Shown one piece after another: positions 24,426 to 36,155 of a DNA stretch of 64,000 nucleotides. Source of the stretch: Breviolum minutum Mf 1.05b.01 (taxonomy: Eukaryota > Sar > Dinophyceae > Suessiales > Symbiodiniaceae); assembly GCA_000507305.1 (NCBI GenBank), contig DF239233.1, positions 196,041-260,040 of the forward strand, given 5' to 3'. The position numbers were made by a program, and so were the translations under genes. Positions within the stretch are counted from its first letter, which is position 1. Each line of letters begins with the position of its first letter. The notes under the pieces were generated by a model. The model was not told where the DNA came from. It did no database searches and saw only the letters and a list, made by a program, of their open reading frames with translations.

Positions 24426-25736
24426 GTTTCTAATGGGATTCATGGAAAATTGCATATTTACCTCCATTTGGCTGAAAAAAAAGTTGTTTCCATGTAGGTT
24501 TTCATATTCCATGGGATCCGTGTCATGGGGCCCTTGAATCATCGGTGAAACATTGGCGGACCTCAATAGTTTGATCAGCACATGCGAGAGCTGATTGTTG
24601 TTGCAATGAACCTACGTTGCGGCAACACCCACAAAAAAGGAAAATCATCAAACAACCAAACTACCAGGAACTTGAGGTGCGGAACTACCTGGAGGATTAA
24701 CGACTGGAACCGGAACCTTTTCAAAGGAAAATTATCTGAACCATACCTCCATGATTATGTTGGTTTATTGGAATCCCTAGAGATCCTTGCTCACCTTGTG
24801 AGAATGGCAATGGAACCTGAATACCTTTCTGAGGAGGTGATTATACACCCCAATCATCATCTGACAAGGTGATTGGATCCCTAAGGAATGTAACAAAAAA
24901 GGGTTGTTAAACACCCAAAATCTTTTTGAAGAACAGTCCTGCCCTAATTTTGTGTCTCAAAATGATGGATTTTTGCAAAAAGAACTGGACGTTTCCTACA
25001 ATCATCAAGCATTTTTATGGAAGCTCGGGTTCCCTCGTTTTTAAGACACGCATGTACCGTAGGGCAATATAATCAATGAAGCCACAGTCATTCCCCAGTT
25101 TCATCCCAAAGACAAATCCTGATCGAGTGGATTAAAACAGCAACAACAAAAACAACAAAAACAGGATCCAAACCTGACAAAATCAACTCTCCAGTAAAAC
25201 AATACAAAATACGTGACCATAACATGAGCTAAGAGTATCAACATCTAAGTTCAACAAGCCTCCAATCCACCTTCCCCATCTGCACCTCTGAAGTCAAAGA
25301 TCTTCACTTCGCAATTTTCTCGTGAGAAGCCTTCATGGATGGGACATAGGGAGCAGTGGAATCACAAGGTAATGTGTATTTGTTGAGAATGGGCTGGAGC
25401 ATCAACATCTACATGTATAATTGTGTAACCAATTTCAATATCGTATTATCATGTAGATGTTTTTTCATGATGATTATATAATATTCAAATGTACATATAG
25501 TATAAAGAGTCTATAACAATTGTGGTCCCTCTAACTTTCAATCCAAAACAACTTCCACCGACTTTACAATTCCAGTGGTGATTACTTCACCCCATTTGCA
25601 AACAGTGCTTTGGAAGGCCAAGAAAGCCGTTTTTATGATTCATCACTAAAAGGCGACCGACTATGGACCAGCGAACAGTTCAATTCCTCGACCGGAATCG
25701 GCTTTTTTGTACTGGAGAAACCAAACATATAAATAG

Positions 25737-25838
25737 CTTGGTGGTTGAATCAACCCATTTGAAACATATGAGTCAAAATGGGTTCATCTTCCCCCAAATG
25801 GGGGGAAACATAAAAAATATATTTGAAGTTCCACCAAG
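25737..25838. mobile_element. Family C element
   Basis: Ends CTTGGTGGTTGAA and TTCCACCAAG are inverted; the inside carries CAACCCATTTGAAACATATG and GGGTTCATCTTCCCC. Confidence 0.6.
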
Positions 25839-26201
25839 CGTAAAGGTCTGAAACAAATCACCATCATTTCTGAATGAGTACCCCTTTGGAACCAATCCTA
25901 GGGTCAATGTACATCGTGAGACCATACCATTAGTACTTCGAAAAAAAAAAAAACAATAAGATCATCATTTAGATGATCAACATGTACTGATCATATCTTA
26001 TCATCTTATAAGAACCATTGATCTTTAAAAAACACATTTAAACCGCCCAAAAATGGTGGTTTCTTTTCGGTTTTGGGTCATGTTTTCCAATCCCCCCCCC
26101 ACCTTTGGAACCACAGGCAACAAAGGTGGCATCCTGATGGGTAAAGGTGGCAACCGCGAGTGAATGCCAACAAAATGGGTGGGGAATCAATGTTCTTATA
26201 T

Positions 26202-26310
26202 CCCATACCATCCATGGGACTGGCATTTTTTTACCTCCATTTGCTTGGTTTTTACTAGTAAAATATATGGTAAATGTAGGGAAATATGCCAGATACATGG
26301 ATGCTATGGG
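26202..26310. mobile_element. Family A hairpin element with 3-bp target duplication
   Basis: Ends CCCATACCATCCATGGG and CATGGATGCTATGGG; inner arms TTTTTTACCTCCATTTGC and AAATGTAGGGAAATATGCC. TAT flanks both ends exactly (26199-26201 and 26311-26313). Confidence 0.75.
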
Positions 26311-28057
26311 TATAGAGATTTAATATGGTGATTCCCTGTTTTTTTTTGCATACCTGGATCTTCCAAGCGGTGTTGCATGGATGATAAGGGGTCCCTATAC
26401 ACCATCTTTTAGGGATCAAACAACAGCCTTTGGAAGATGCGGGTATATGTATATATATAAAATATATATATTAAAAAACTCATGTTTCAAGAATCCATAA
26501 AGTAGAGAATGGATGAACATGGTGGCATTTTGGAGATATAAACTCATCTTTCACGGAGGCCCTGTTGGTGAGGGTCGACCCAGCACTTCCAGGGTGATTT
26601 TTCCAGATGCGCCATGGGAATATTTACCAAGGCAGCCATTTCCCCTTGTGAAAATGTGGCCATTTTTCAGCTTATGTAGATAAATATTCCCTACATGGAG
26701 CAGTTGGGTATATGTTTCTATGATTTTCTAGGTATATCACCTCTGAGTGCTTCCTCCTTCAGGATGCCAGTGGCAACCACAAAACGACATCATTTTCCGC
26801 CTGTAAATAATCCATAAAAAAAGGCAGTTTCTGGGTGAAAGTACTACTTGACTCGGTAAGCAAACAATGCAAACGGTTTTCACGTCCCCTAAGGAGTATC
26901 TATGACGTCAGCCCAAGTTGGGTAAGCTTCAAAACAAACTTTCGTGTAACACGTGGACACATTTCAATCAACTTGGAGGGATGAACTATCCGGCGGCGTT
27001 TGGAAAGTTTGGGTTCCATGTTTTTCCATGGGACACGATAAGAACAATCTTTCTTCAAAAGAAAAGATCCTCCGGTAATCTAAGCAAGTAAACTAAAACA
27101 TGCAAAAAAGAAATGTTTCATCATTTTTATTCTTGCAAAATATGCCAGGAGATTGTTTTTGTTTGGAATTCCAACAAAACTACCAAAGAAACACAGCCAG
27201 GCACTCTGTAAGATTCCATTAAGCAAAACCGCGCCTCTGGCACATCAAGGCAAATTAGCTGATTTGGACCTGATCGAACCTTGGTGGGTTTGGACCAGCA
27301 GTTCTGATGATTCTGGGTGGCTTTTCAAATCATGGGAAATTATCACCGAAAAAAAGATCCGTGATCATCCTTCAACCCTTGTGTTTACTACATGCATCTA
27401 CATATGTATAATTCGTTGGTGACCTTTTTGGGATTAATACCTAAATACAATGAACCTCTGTCCATGTCACCGAATCAAAGAATCACGCGGAAGAATCCAG
27501 ATTCTTCCTTTCCACCTGGGTTTCTGGACACTATTTTGCGGAGAAAAAAAGCATGCTTGGTTGAATCAGTTCTTCCTTTTGCTTCAGATGCTTGGAAAAA
27601 GTGAACAATATTCTTCTCCCAAATGGTGGTTTAATGGTGATTTACCAGTGCAAAAAATATAAAATACACCTTCATTGGGGAACATTGCATCACTTGACAT
27701 CCCAATGACCAATGATTTGTTGAGGGAGTATCCTTATACTTATGTTTCTCTTTCAGGGAAGGGCTTGACCCCTACCAAAAAAATGAACATGAAGCACAAA
27801 ATGCCTCAACTTAGGGATACCCACTTTCATTGAAAAAAACACCAGCCACAAGGAGAGATGAATGACACATTTAATTGTACAACACACAAAAACACTGTCA
27901 GGATCTGGTCATCATATCTCGCCATCCCATTTTCGTCATTTTGACGATATTTCCTGTAAGTTTCCCAACTCATCTAATCGATTTCAATCCGTCACTGAAA
28001 TCGCCGCATCATTTTCGGGGCAACTCATGTGAGCAAGCACCCAACACAGCTCAAAAT

Positions 28058-28137
28058 ACTGTTGATGGAAGAAATCCTGCACCAATTGACGTGGTAAATA
28101 TCCCATTATTTACAGGCTTTGAGACATATCAGCTGGT
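28058..28137 (+). repeat. Family K repeat
   Basis: ACTGTTGATGGAAGAAATCC, GGTGGTAAATA-type and TTATTTACAGG blocks match those at 15551-15652. Confidence 0.55.
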
Positions 28138-28320
28138 GCTGGATGTCGTCCATAAACAGTATTTTGAGCAAACAGATTGATACATACACAATTTGGAAAT
28201 CAGAATTCTCCATCGGTCGTCGTTACTCACAGGAGTTGTCCCCTCAAACAAAGAAACATCATGGATACATTTAGTGATTGAACTACTATACTCATTTGGG
28301 ATTGATAAAATACCAGCTGG

Positions 28321-28404
28321 AAAGTAGATGGCGCAACTCCCATGTATTGGTTTATCATGGCCCCTTACTAAGCGACCTTAGGGGAGTGGCTAGCCATCTA
28401 CTTT
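28321..28404. repeat. Family E hairpin element
   Basis: Left end AAAGTAGATGGC and right end GCCATCTACTTT are exact inverted complements over 12 bases; the interior matches the copy at 7352-7443. Confidence 0.7.
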
Positions 28405-28939
28405 CATACATCATCCCCTGCTCCACACCGCTCTCGCAATATCAACACTTAGATTGGGTGAAGAAAATGACATGTAAAGACAAAATCCGTCATTTCTGGT
28501 CATCAAGGAACACTTGGGAATCTAAATCACCTCAATCAAAATGAACTGGAACTAGCAAGTCTGCAACAGTCCTTCCCGAAACTAATATATTTCCAGCAGT
28601 GCCCGCAACAGTATAGAAGCTCAGAAGATATAAAACACATGCGCATAATAACTATATGCATATACAAAAAATAATAAATATACATATATATATATATACA
28701 TCTCTTTAATATACGTCGGACGTCGGCTTCTTTCTTGCACCTTTTTGGGTCTTTGCTTTCACTTCAAATGCTTCCGCCGAGCAACCGCCATCGCCGGGCC
28801 TTTGTTAAGGGAACTGCGACTATCCCAAAGGCGTAATTGCAAGTCCTCACAGTGTCACGAGGATCATGTAAGCAGTAAAAAAAACTGCTTTGCTTGCTAT
28901 GAACAGGGGACTATACTACCCGGCTGTATATGGATTATC

Positions 28940-29005
28940 ATATGCCATTATAAGGATCCCTATTAACCAACCAGGACTTCATGGAAAGTAAGACACCCCC
29001 GTTTT
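28940..29005 (-). repeat. Family I repeat, reversed
   Basis: On the minus strand this reads TTACTTTCCAT, a spacer, then GGTTAATAGGGATCCTTAT and AATGGC, the family I order. Confidence 0.5.
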
Positions 29006-29129
29006 TCTTTGTGGGCTCATGTGGCCGTGTCGTTTCTTATTTTTCAATGGGAGGTTCCGGGCCTCAAAAAATGCACCAAGTATGAGGAAAACCGAACCTG
29101 GATATACCAAGTTGATGATTCAAAGTTTA

Positions 29130-29230
29130 CTAATTGGTGGTGAAAAACCAACCCATGCGAAAAATACGCTGTTCAAAATGGGTTCATCTTCCCCAGGGGT
29201 AAAAATAGAGTATTTGAAACCACCACCTAG
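29130..29230. mobile_element. Family C element
   Basis: CTAATTGGTGGTGAAAAACC at the left, GGGTTCATCTTCCCC inside, TTTGAAACCACCACCTAG at the right. Confidence 0.6.
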
Positions 29231-30203
29231 CAACAATATCTTGCCCAAACGCTAAGCTATATCTAAAATCGGGCTGGTGTATTTACATCTTCCTCAAGTC
29301 TACCCAGTTTTGGAAGGTAAATCAACAATAGGCCCCACTGGGTGTTTGGGGTTCATAAAATTCAACCGTGAAAACTCACGTGAATCCACCAAGTGGGCAC
29401 CGTTGGGCCGTTGGGGGGGATCTATGATTGATGTTGACAACATTGGCTGCATGACATAGAAATGAATAGAACAATATTCTTGAGGGGACATGAAGTAACC
29501 CGAACATGGTCTTTTGATGGTGGGAAAATAACTAGGATTCACAATCCCGTTGGTTTGAGAACGCCATATCTCATTCCCATTTTGTGAGACACGTACAGTA
29601 GTCAGTGCCCATGTGAGGGTTTTCTATCAAGAAACTCCACGTCATTAATTGCTTTTGTCTAAAACTCACTTAATGCCTGAATCAGTAGTGCATTATCGGA
29701 ACTAGTGAGCCCAAACAAAACTACATCACTTGCTTAATCCATTCAATTAATTCATCACTTACTTAAGGAGGCCTTTAAAAATCAAATCCAAATAGCTTGG
29801 AGGTTCAAGAACACAAAGTGACCTCAATAATGATGGTTCGAACATTAGTTTCCGTCAAATGGAGGGAACAACTTGATGTCTATTGCCAGACGTGGGTGAT
29901 GAGAAATATGTATTATACTGAAAACATTTTTACGAAGAAAAAAACGTTATACATTTCTATTAAGGTCCTGCCCAAACACTGTCACAGCGGAAAATGACGT
30001 TCAATGAAGGTCTAGTAAAACAATGCTGATTATTTCCCAACTGTTACAGGGTTTCAGGAAGCGCCAATACAGACATCTATATCTAAATACATGCCACCCC
30101 CCTGAAAGTCTACCGTTTTTATGGGTGTCGTCCGTGCAAACAGCGTGGAAGACAAATTCAGTCAAAACAATTATTTTTGTTAGATGGTACCAGAGTCAGC
30201 CGT

Positions 30204-30849
30204 TCAGGACAGTTGAACATATGAGACAGATGATGCCATTGTAAGGGACAAGCTGGGAGCTCGATCTTCATCTCCCTCGGCCCACGTGGATGACTTGCCA
30301 AGGACTATCTCCTTCTCCTTTTTGATGACATGGTCGTGACGGATCTGTTCCAATCTGCGCTGCATGTTCTCAATGACTTCGTGATTCACACCAAGAGCCA
30401 CATGGATGGCAGCATGGGAGACACGCAGAAGAAGAAGTAGGAGTAGAGCTGCTTGGGTTTGAAGCGACAAAGCTTCTGGCCCACGACAAGCTTGAAAAAG
30501 AGGATGCAAATAGTGCGGGTGAACCCTTTGTTGGCAAGCCTTGCTGCAGCATCTGTACATGGGCACTGTCTCACCACTGTTAACTTTCAAAAGAGACAGC
30601 TTTCCTTGATTACACTTTGGACACACCTTTCCAGACCAGTCGGGCAAGATCTTATCCTTGATGAGGATTTGGACAATGCTGAGGGCTGAGGGCTGATGCC
30701 TGGAGGACACCTCGAGCAGGCACACTCCGCTTTCCCCTCACATATGGAACTTGTTGCCATGACTTTGTTTTCAATGCTGCGGTTCGTTTGATGACCATGC
30801 GACCCTTGCCTTTCTTGGGCTCAGGAAAGGGGTTGAACTTTGGCGCCAT
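30204..30849 (-). pseudogene. Merlin/IS1016-like transposase, frameshifted and truncated
   Basis: Starts at the minus-strand ATG at 30849 (MAPKFNPFPEPKKGKG, basic). Further on it carries a CxxC zinc-binding pair (VCPKCNQGKLSLL) and a second cysteine pair (YRCCSKAC), a leucine-rich helix, then GVNHEVIENMQRRLEQIR and KEKEIVLG. This order (N-terminal zinc ribbon, helical region, then the approach to the first catalytic residue) fits the IS1595/Merlin DDE group; the WAEGDED that follows may correspond to the first acidic residue. A 7-base direct duplication (30681-30687 and 30688-30694) shifts the frame about 50 codons in. The frame then runs out near 30204, so most of the catalytic domain is absent. 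It lies about 320 bases downstream of the NTPase-like pseudogene, same strand. Confidence 0.6.
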
Positions 30850-30956
30850 GAGGTCGAAGCAAGCAGGGCACGCAATGCAAAATGGCTGCAGGTCAAATAC
30901 AAGATGGCTGGATAAGAATGCGATATGCACATGAATGGTCAAACAATGTAGTACCT

Positions 30957-31024
30957 GATGAAAACAGGCAAACCCAGCAATGATGACTTCGATGAAAACA
31001 AGCAAACCCAGCAATGATGACTTC
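30957..31024 (+). repeat. 34-bp tandem duplication
   Basis: Two nearly identical 34-base units (GATGAAAACA ... TGATGACTTC), at 30957-30990 and 30991-31024, between the NTPase-like and transposase pseudogenes. Confidence 0.85.
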
Positions 31025-31168
31025 GACAATGATCTATGCGTGAGACTGCAACAATAATCAATTTCCTTCAAGACAAGGCGCATCCAAGAAGCAAGAGAAG
31101 CTCTTTTTGTGGACATCGCAACTTGGCCTGATCAAGATCAAAATCCGGTGTCAATGTACGGGTTCAGT

Positions 31169-32575
31169 CTATATACACTTCCACTCATCCTCACCAAGCC
31201 CCATATGCTCCGCAGCCTCTTCATCCATAAGGCGCTCCAATTCAGCTTCAACGGAGCCTTCAGGTTCTTCAGGCTCTTTCTTCACTGTGGTGAGGGGCCG
31301 GCTTGCTTTTGAGGTGGGCCGGCATGGGGAATCTGTGCAAAGGTACGCTTTCTTGCCAAGCGCCCATGAATCGGAGCATCAGGGTGGAGGGGTGAAAGGA
31401 ACATCCAAAAGGCGCGTGCCACGAAGGATGGTCACACAACGTGGCAAGCCACTTACTCTTCCTGCCATGGCAGCGCTCATCCAGGAAGCTTCCCATTGCA
31501 GCTTCTCTTCGAAATCAGAAGGCAAATCTGTTCCTCCTTTGCGGTGATAGTCATAAATGTGACGAGAGTCTTGATGTAGAAAGCCACATTTTTCGCGCAA
31601 GGGGATACGAATGACTGGCTTCTTCTCCTCACCTGCAGGCCTGACATAAAGGAAGGTCTGGGTATTCACAAAAAGATGAGTCCGTTTCAGAACGGCCATG
31701 ACGTTGGCATCGTTTGATTCCTTGCCAAACACCGCTGCTTCCAACATGAGCCTGAAGTCTTTGTGGGACACAAAGCCTTGACGCCCCTCACGTTTCTGCA
31801 TCACAGGCATGTCGTCCTTGGGTTCCCGGGCAGCATCGACGCCATTCACGCAATATGAGCGCAGTTGCCCTTAACCCATTTGGCTCCACCCCACGGCTCT
31901 TTCGACATGGATTCTATGTTCCTTACATCGCTGAAGGCCTTGATCTTTTTGAACTGCTGTTCACAGAAGGTGCCGTCATCGAAGATGTCCGGCCGGAAGA
32001 TGGAGCCACATTGGCCACGGAAGAAATCAAATTCCGAGGCCTGACGATATGATGCTTCAACTTCCTCTGTCTTGTGGGCCTTCTTGATCCACTGTCTCGA
32101 GATAGCCATCACAATAGTGCGTGCAACAGGGGTTTCCCAGCGCCCGGCTCACCATGAAAGTCAATAGTCTTCTCTTGCAACGATGGGACTATAAGGGAGC
32201 CAAAGCTTGCAAGAATCGGTGATCTAGGTCGAATAATGTGAGTGGCCATTGGGAATGAACTTGGGCGAGGACACCATCGTTGGAAAGGTTCCTTAAAGGT
32301 TCTTCAACCAGCACTGGAGGCCACTTGTAAACCGGCGAGTCTGGTTTGTTGACTTCTATAGTGACCCAGCGGAGCATGCGATTGCGAGTGTTGTCGCGAG
32401 GACCATGGCCTTCAATGAAATCAAAACCAAACTCCCATTCTTCTATGGATTTCTCCTTCTCGGGCTTGCCATCTGCATGAGCACGAAGGATGTGGTTGCG
32501 ACACTGAAAGCCTCCAAGATGTTCGAAGATGTAGTGCACACACTTCTTGACAGTGCGAACATTCCTCTCCCTTGA
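31169..32575 (-). pseudogene. P-loop NTPase / helicase-like gene, broken
   Basis: Coding is spread over three minus-strand frames in consistent order. The N-terminal part (from about 32575) includes VKKCVHYIFEHLGGFQ and RNRMLRWVTIEVNK. A Walker A-like P-loop GEPGAGK lies at 32133-32153 in a shifted frame. Next come MAISRQWIKKAHK, a Walker B-like IFDDG (31972-31986), and GGAKWVKG. After a slip near 31860, LRSYCVN and HLFVNTQTFLYVRP follow. An in-frame TGA lies at 31379-31381, and an acidic tail (EELERL-like, MDEEAAEHMGLGEDEW) ends at TAG 31169. P-loop, acidic Walker B and a downstream polar Asn segment resemble superfamily 3 replication helicases, but I cannot assign a family. At least four disruptions make it a pseudogene unless some are introns. 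Local composition is GC-richer than the flanks. Confidence 0.5.
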
Positions 32576-32663
32576 TTTGCAATTTCGATCAATTTCGATC
32601 CTTCCTTATTGTCAAACTAGCTCCTCTCCTTCCAAAACAAAATCTAAAACTTCCAAAACATCG

Positions 32664-33008
32664 AAAATTATATATATATATATGGTACCTCCTTTGCCCA
32701 TGAAAAAGGTAGACTTTTTTTGGGGGGTACCAAAAAATATATATATATAAATAAAAATATATTCATATTTATATATACATAAAGATAAATATATATATAT
32801 ATATCTACACAGAAAAAAGATATATATCTATACACAAAATATGTACATCTATACATATGTAAATATATCTAAAAATAAATATATCTATATGTATCTCTAT
32901 TAAAAAAAATATATATATATATATATCTAAATATAATATATACATTTAAATTTAAAAATATACGTATATACATGTATATATAAATATATTTATATCTATA
33001 TATATAAA
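32664..33008. repeat. AT-rich low-complexity block
   Basis: About 345 bases of mostly TATATA-type sequence with short A runs, just 5' of the broken NTPase-like gene on its coding strand. No conserved signal was seen inside. Confidence 0.85.
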
Positions 33009-33171
33009 CATGTCCCTATACCTCAATTCAGGCCCATGGTGGGAAATAGCCTCACACAGGTACTCATCTCTATGCTGTTCCCGCCTCACTCGCTTGCACC
33101 ACCGTGTGGGCAGAACAACGTCGAGCTGCCGTCACCTTGAAATACCCCCGAAAAGAACCAATGAGGTACTT

Positions 33172-33286
33172 GGATGTCCCAGGAAGTTAGTAAATGGTTA
33201 GTAAAAGGGTTATAACCTACTTATAAATGGGATATACTAGGGTTATAACCCACTTACTAACCATTTACTAACTTCCTGGGACATCC
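33172..33286. mobile_element. Hairpin element with 33-base perfect arms
   Basis: Left arm 33172-33204 and right arm 33254-33286 are exact reverse complements (outer GGATGTCCCAGGAAG, inner GGTTAGTAA). After two mismatches the arms pair again over GGGTTATAACC. This is the cleanest hairpin in the window and suggests a recent insertion or active arm homogenisation. Target duplication is not evident. Confidence 0.75.
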
Positions 33287-33298
33287 TAGTAAGGTTAG

Positions 33299-33396
33299 TC
33301 CCATAGGATCAATATATGGTATGTTTACCTACATATTGTTGATCTCTATGGCAAATATGTAGGTAAATAATATACCATACATTGATCCCTATGGGA
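33299..33396. mobile_element. Family A hairpin element with 3-bp target duplication
   Basis: The best-formed family A copy: CCCATAGGATCAAT at the left, ATTGATCCCTATGGG at the right, inner TTTACCTACATAT and ATATGTAGGTAAA arms. If the ends are CCCATAGG/CCTATGGG (33300-33395), AGT flanks both sides exactly. It sits 13 bases from the perfect-arm hairpin. Confidence 0.8.
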
Positions 33397-35189
33397 GTAG
33401 GAAGCAAAAGTTGATGAGATCAAGGAGTGTGGATATTCTTCAGTATTTCTTGGGCTATGGCTTAAATGTATGGTATGTTTGATGAAAAACAGGATCTTCA
33501 ATATGTTCCACTTCCCCTCAAAAATCTCACGGCAATATAATATGAGTTCTACTGAGCTACTAGTTGTGTTTCACATCAAATATGGCTTACACTCCTGAAT
33601 CTTAACGCCTCCCCCCTGAAAATGATGATTGGAAGACAAGCTTTTTCTCTTGAAATGGTACCTTTTCAGGAGCTACAAGTTACATAAGTTACACTTCCGG
33701 GGTGTAGCTCTTTCATCTTTTTGTCAAAGTTGTCGTTGCCAACCGTTTGATTCTCTCCAATCTGCTTCAGAACAATCCTGGTTTCTTTTCGCTGGCGAAA
33801 TCACACACCAATTCCCGCAAAAAAAGTCCACACCTTACTTTACGTAGTGGTGAAAACGTAAAAAAAAACAACTGAGTCGGCCACAACATTTCTCAGGATC
33901 TTATTCTTCTGAATTGACCTGGCTTGTTGTTGAAGGATGATTATTTCAGTGCTTAACATCATAGCTGAAGCGGCTTCAACTAAATCCACTGGTATCTAGG
34001 GGAATAGGCTCCCTATCACTGGGAGAAATGAGGCTATTCTGGAAATGTCCAACTGCCAGCAGCATGTTGCGTTTGTACAACATGCATATGATATGTATAC
34101 ACAATATACACATCAAATTAACAATACCTAGTAAAAAATGTATACGGTATTTAATATGTAATTATATATATACATGATTTCGAAGTATCTCCCAGATATA
34201 CCCAGAAACAACTATATAAATATTCAACAATATGGATATACATGTATATACGAACCCTTTCAAGAACATCACCCAAAACTAAAAACCATCCATCTTGGGA
34301 TTTGCGAAAGGCTCATCAACCGCTTCACCGCAGCCTTGATCTTTTTTGGTCTCGAAGCCTTTTTTCGGAGTTTCGAAACGTTTGGTTTTTTACGTTATCG
34401 GATCACATCACGGTTGTTTCGGCGGTTGTTCGGCAGCAGATATTTATATAGAGACTGTTTTTTGGGAGATTCCACTTGGTGAAACACCTCATGGCTCTGT
34501 AGAAGATGCTGGTATTTATGTGTGTGTGATCTTGTTGGGAGGGTTCAAATGAAACAGGGAGAAAAGTAGGACAACTTAGCAAATGGAGCGAACGATGGAA
34601 CGATGAGTCATGGCCCCTGGTTGAAATTATATGATCCGATCAATCAAAAAGGTGGTTGGAAAAAACATATTCCATATTCCCCATATAGTGGTTCAACGGT
34701 GATGAATCCCGTGTTAGAATCCGTAACAAATCAATCAAATCACCTTAAGAAAAAAAGGAATTCATGGCATGGCCGTGTTAGAATTCTACAGTACCACCAG
34801 CTGGTTCTTCAGCGCCTGTCTTGACGAAAACAAGCACAGTGAAAACTGATTGCAATGCTCCAAGATAAATAAGATAACCTTACTCATGCGTAAGTTGAAC
34901 AACAAGCAACAATTTGCACCAAAATAAACACCTCACCCTTCATCGCCTTAACCAAATCCTCCATTCATTTGGGTGGCTGAACATGCCTCCAAATGACCTA
35001 CGCCTACGCAACAACCCCTTTGAACAGTTCCTTGATTCTTGCATAAATCTCTGCAGGAAAAAAAACATACATAGCTCTTTTGCGGTCTTGGGGAACTGCC
35101 TCACCCCCAGGATATCAGTGAAGGTTCCAAGAAACCCCACTTGTGCTTCGAAGGACCCCCGCCTACGAAACCCCAACATTTGTTTTTTA

Positions 35190-35291
35190 CTGGTTTGGTG
35201 GTTGAACCAACCCATTTGAAACATACGAGTATTGGATCATGTCCTGCAAGTAGGAGTAAAAATTAGAAAAATCATGGAAACCACCACCTGG
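35190..35291. mobile_element. Family C element
   Basis: CTGGTTTGGTGGTTGAACC at the left and GGAAACCACCACCTGG at the right, with a CCCATTTGAAACATACGAGT interior. Confidence 0.6.
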
Positions 35292-35687
35292 ACCTACTTT
35301 ATTGAATTTCTTTTGACGACTGGAATCCAAAACAAAACAAGGACAGTACTACAATCTATGAGCCAACATGAGCATCTTAGGTGATTTCTCCCGCTGCTCA
35401 CCGCGAGCGGAAAACTCTTCGAGTTGATGTTTGTGGTGAGCTTGTGTATCTAACAAACTTGTGCAGCTTGCTTACCTAGGTAAATACAAACACATTTGAA
35501 ACATATCTAATAAAACAAAAGAAGCAACAATCAAATAGAGCACCACTATCGTAACTTTTAACATTCATGCAACTAAGATCCAATCACTGCAAGGCACCGC
35601 TTGAAGATACACAAGTCGTCTCGACAGACTAAAGGTCACGCCTTCTACACCCACGAAAAAGCTAAGGCAAGGAAACTGAAAATTAGC

Positions 35688-35793
35688 CCCTAAGGATACA
35701 AATATTCCCCCAGAAAGGGATTTCCCTTATAATCAGGGGATGGGATGTTTCGACCATCAATCCTACTGTCAGGAGGTGTCTGGATTCTTAGGG
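35688..35793. mobile_element. Family G hairpin element
   Basis: Ends CCCTAAGGATAC and GGATTCTTAGGG. Flanks are AGC and ACC, one base short of a 3-bp duplication. The interior (GGGATGGGATGTTTCGACCA) matches the copy at 39732-39844 most closely. Confidence 0.7.
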
Positions 35794-36155
35794 ACCTTGA
35801 ATGGAAAAATTACTTTACTTCGAGTGATCCCCACCATGACATGTTGGGTGGAGGTTGTCAGGTGAGGGTTGTCATTGAGAATATGATGGGAAGAATGGAG
35901 AATTTGAAAACATTGATTTCAGGTTTCCTTGGCTTAGTGATACTAGTGAGATGGGCTTTGGTCACGATGTTCCTTTCTTGAACTACTCGGACAGGCTGCC
36001 GCATCCATCGGACTTATGTCAGCCTGATCGGGTCAGGCGAGGGTAGACATACAACTCATCTCCTGAAATGTGTTCTGTTACTCTCAACTTCGCAGACTGA
36101 CTGAAAGCAATCTTCTGACGTTCTTTCTGACATATCTTTTGACATTCTTTCTGAC

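Larger units (their letters stand above)
23370..30200. other. No gene recognised; repeats only
   Basis: Apart from the repeats listed separately, this region holds AT microsatellite tracts (26440-26475, 28674-28700) and short frames without recognisable motifs. Frames at 23706-24209 and 27153-27422 were inspected and not accepted. Confidence 0.45.
33400..36100. other. No gene recognised apart from repeats
   Basis: Contains partial family F (33591-33710), partial family H (34650-34745), family C (35190-35291) and family G (35688-35793). Frames at 33629, 34174 and 34914 were inspected and show no convincing protein. Confidence 0.5.

Noticed and set aside
34914..35224. Opposing ~100-codon frames with repeated CCTACGC words
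   Set aside because: No domain, and the ends of both frames are family C repeat sequence (the ...LNQPI / MGWFNHQ termini).
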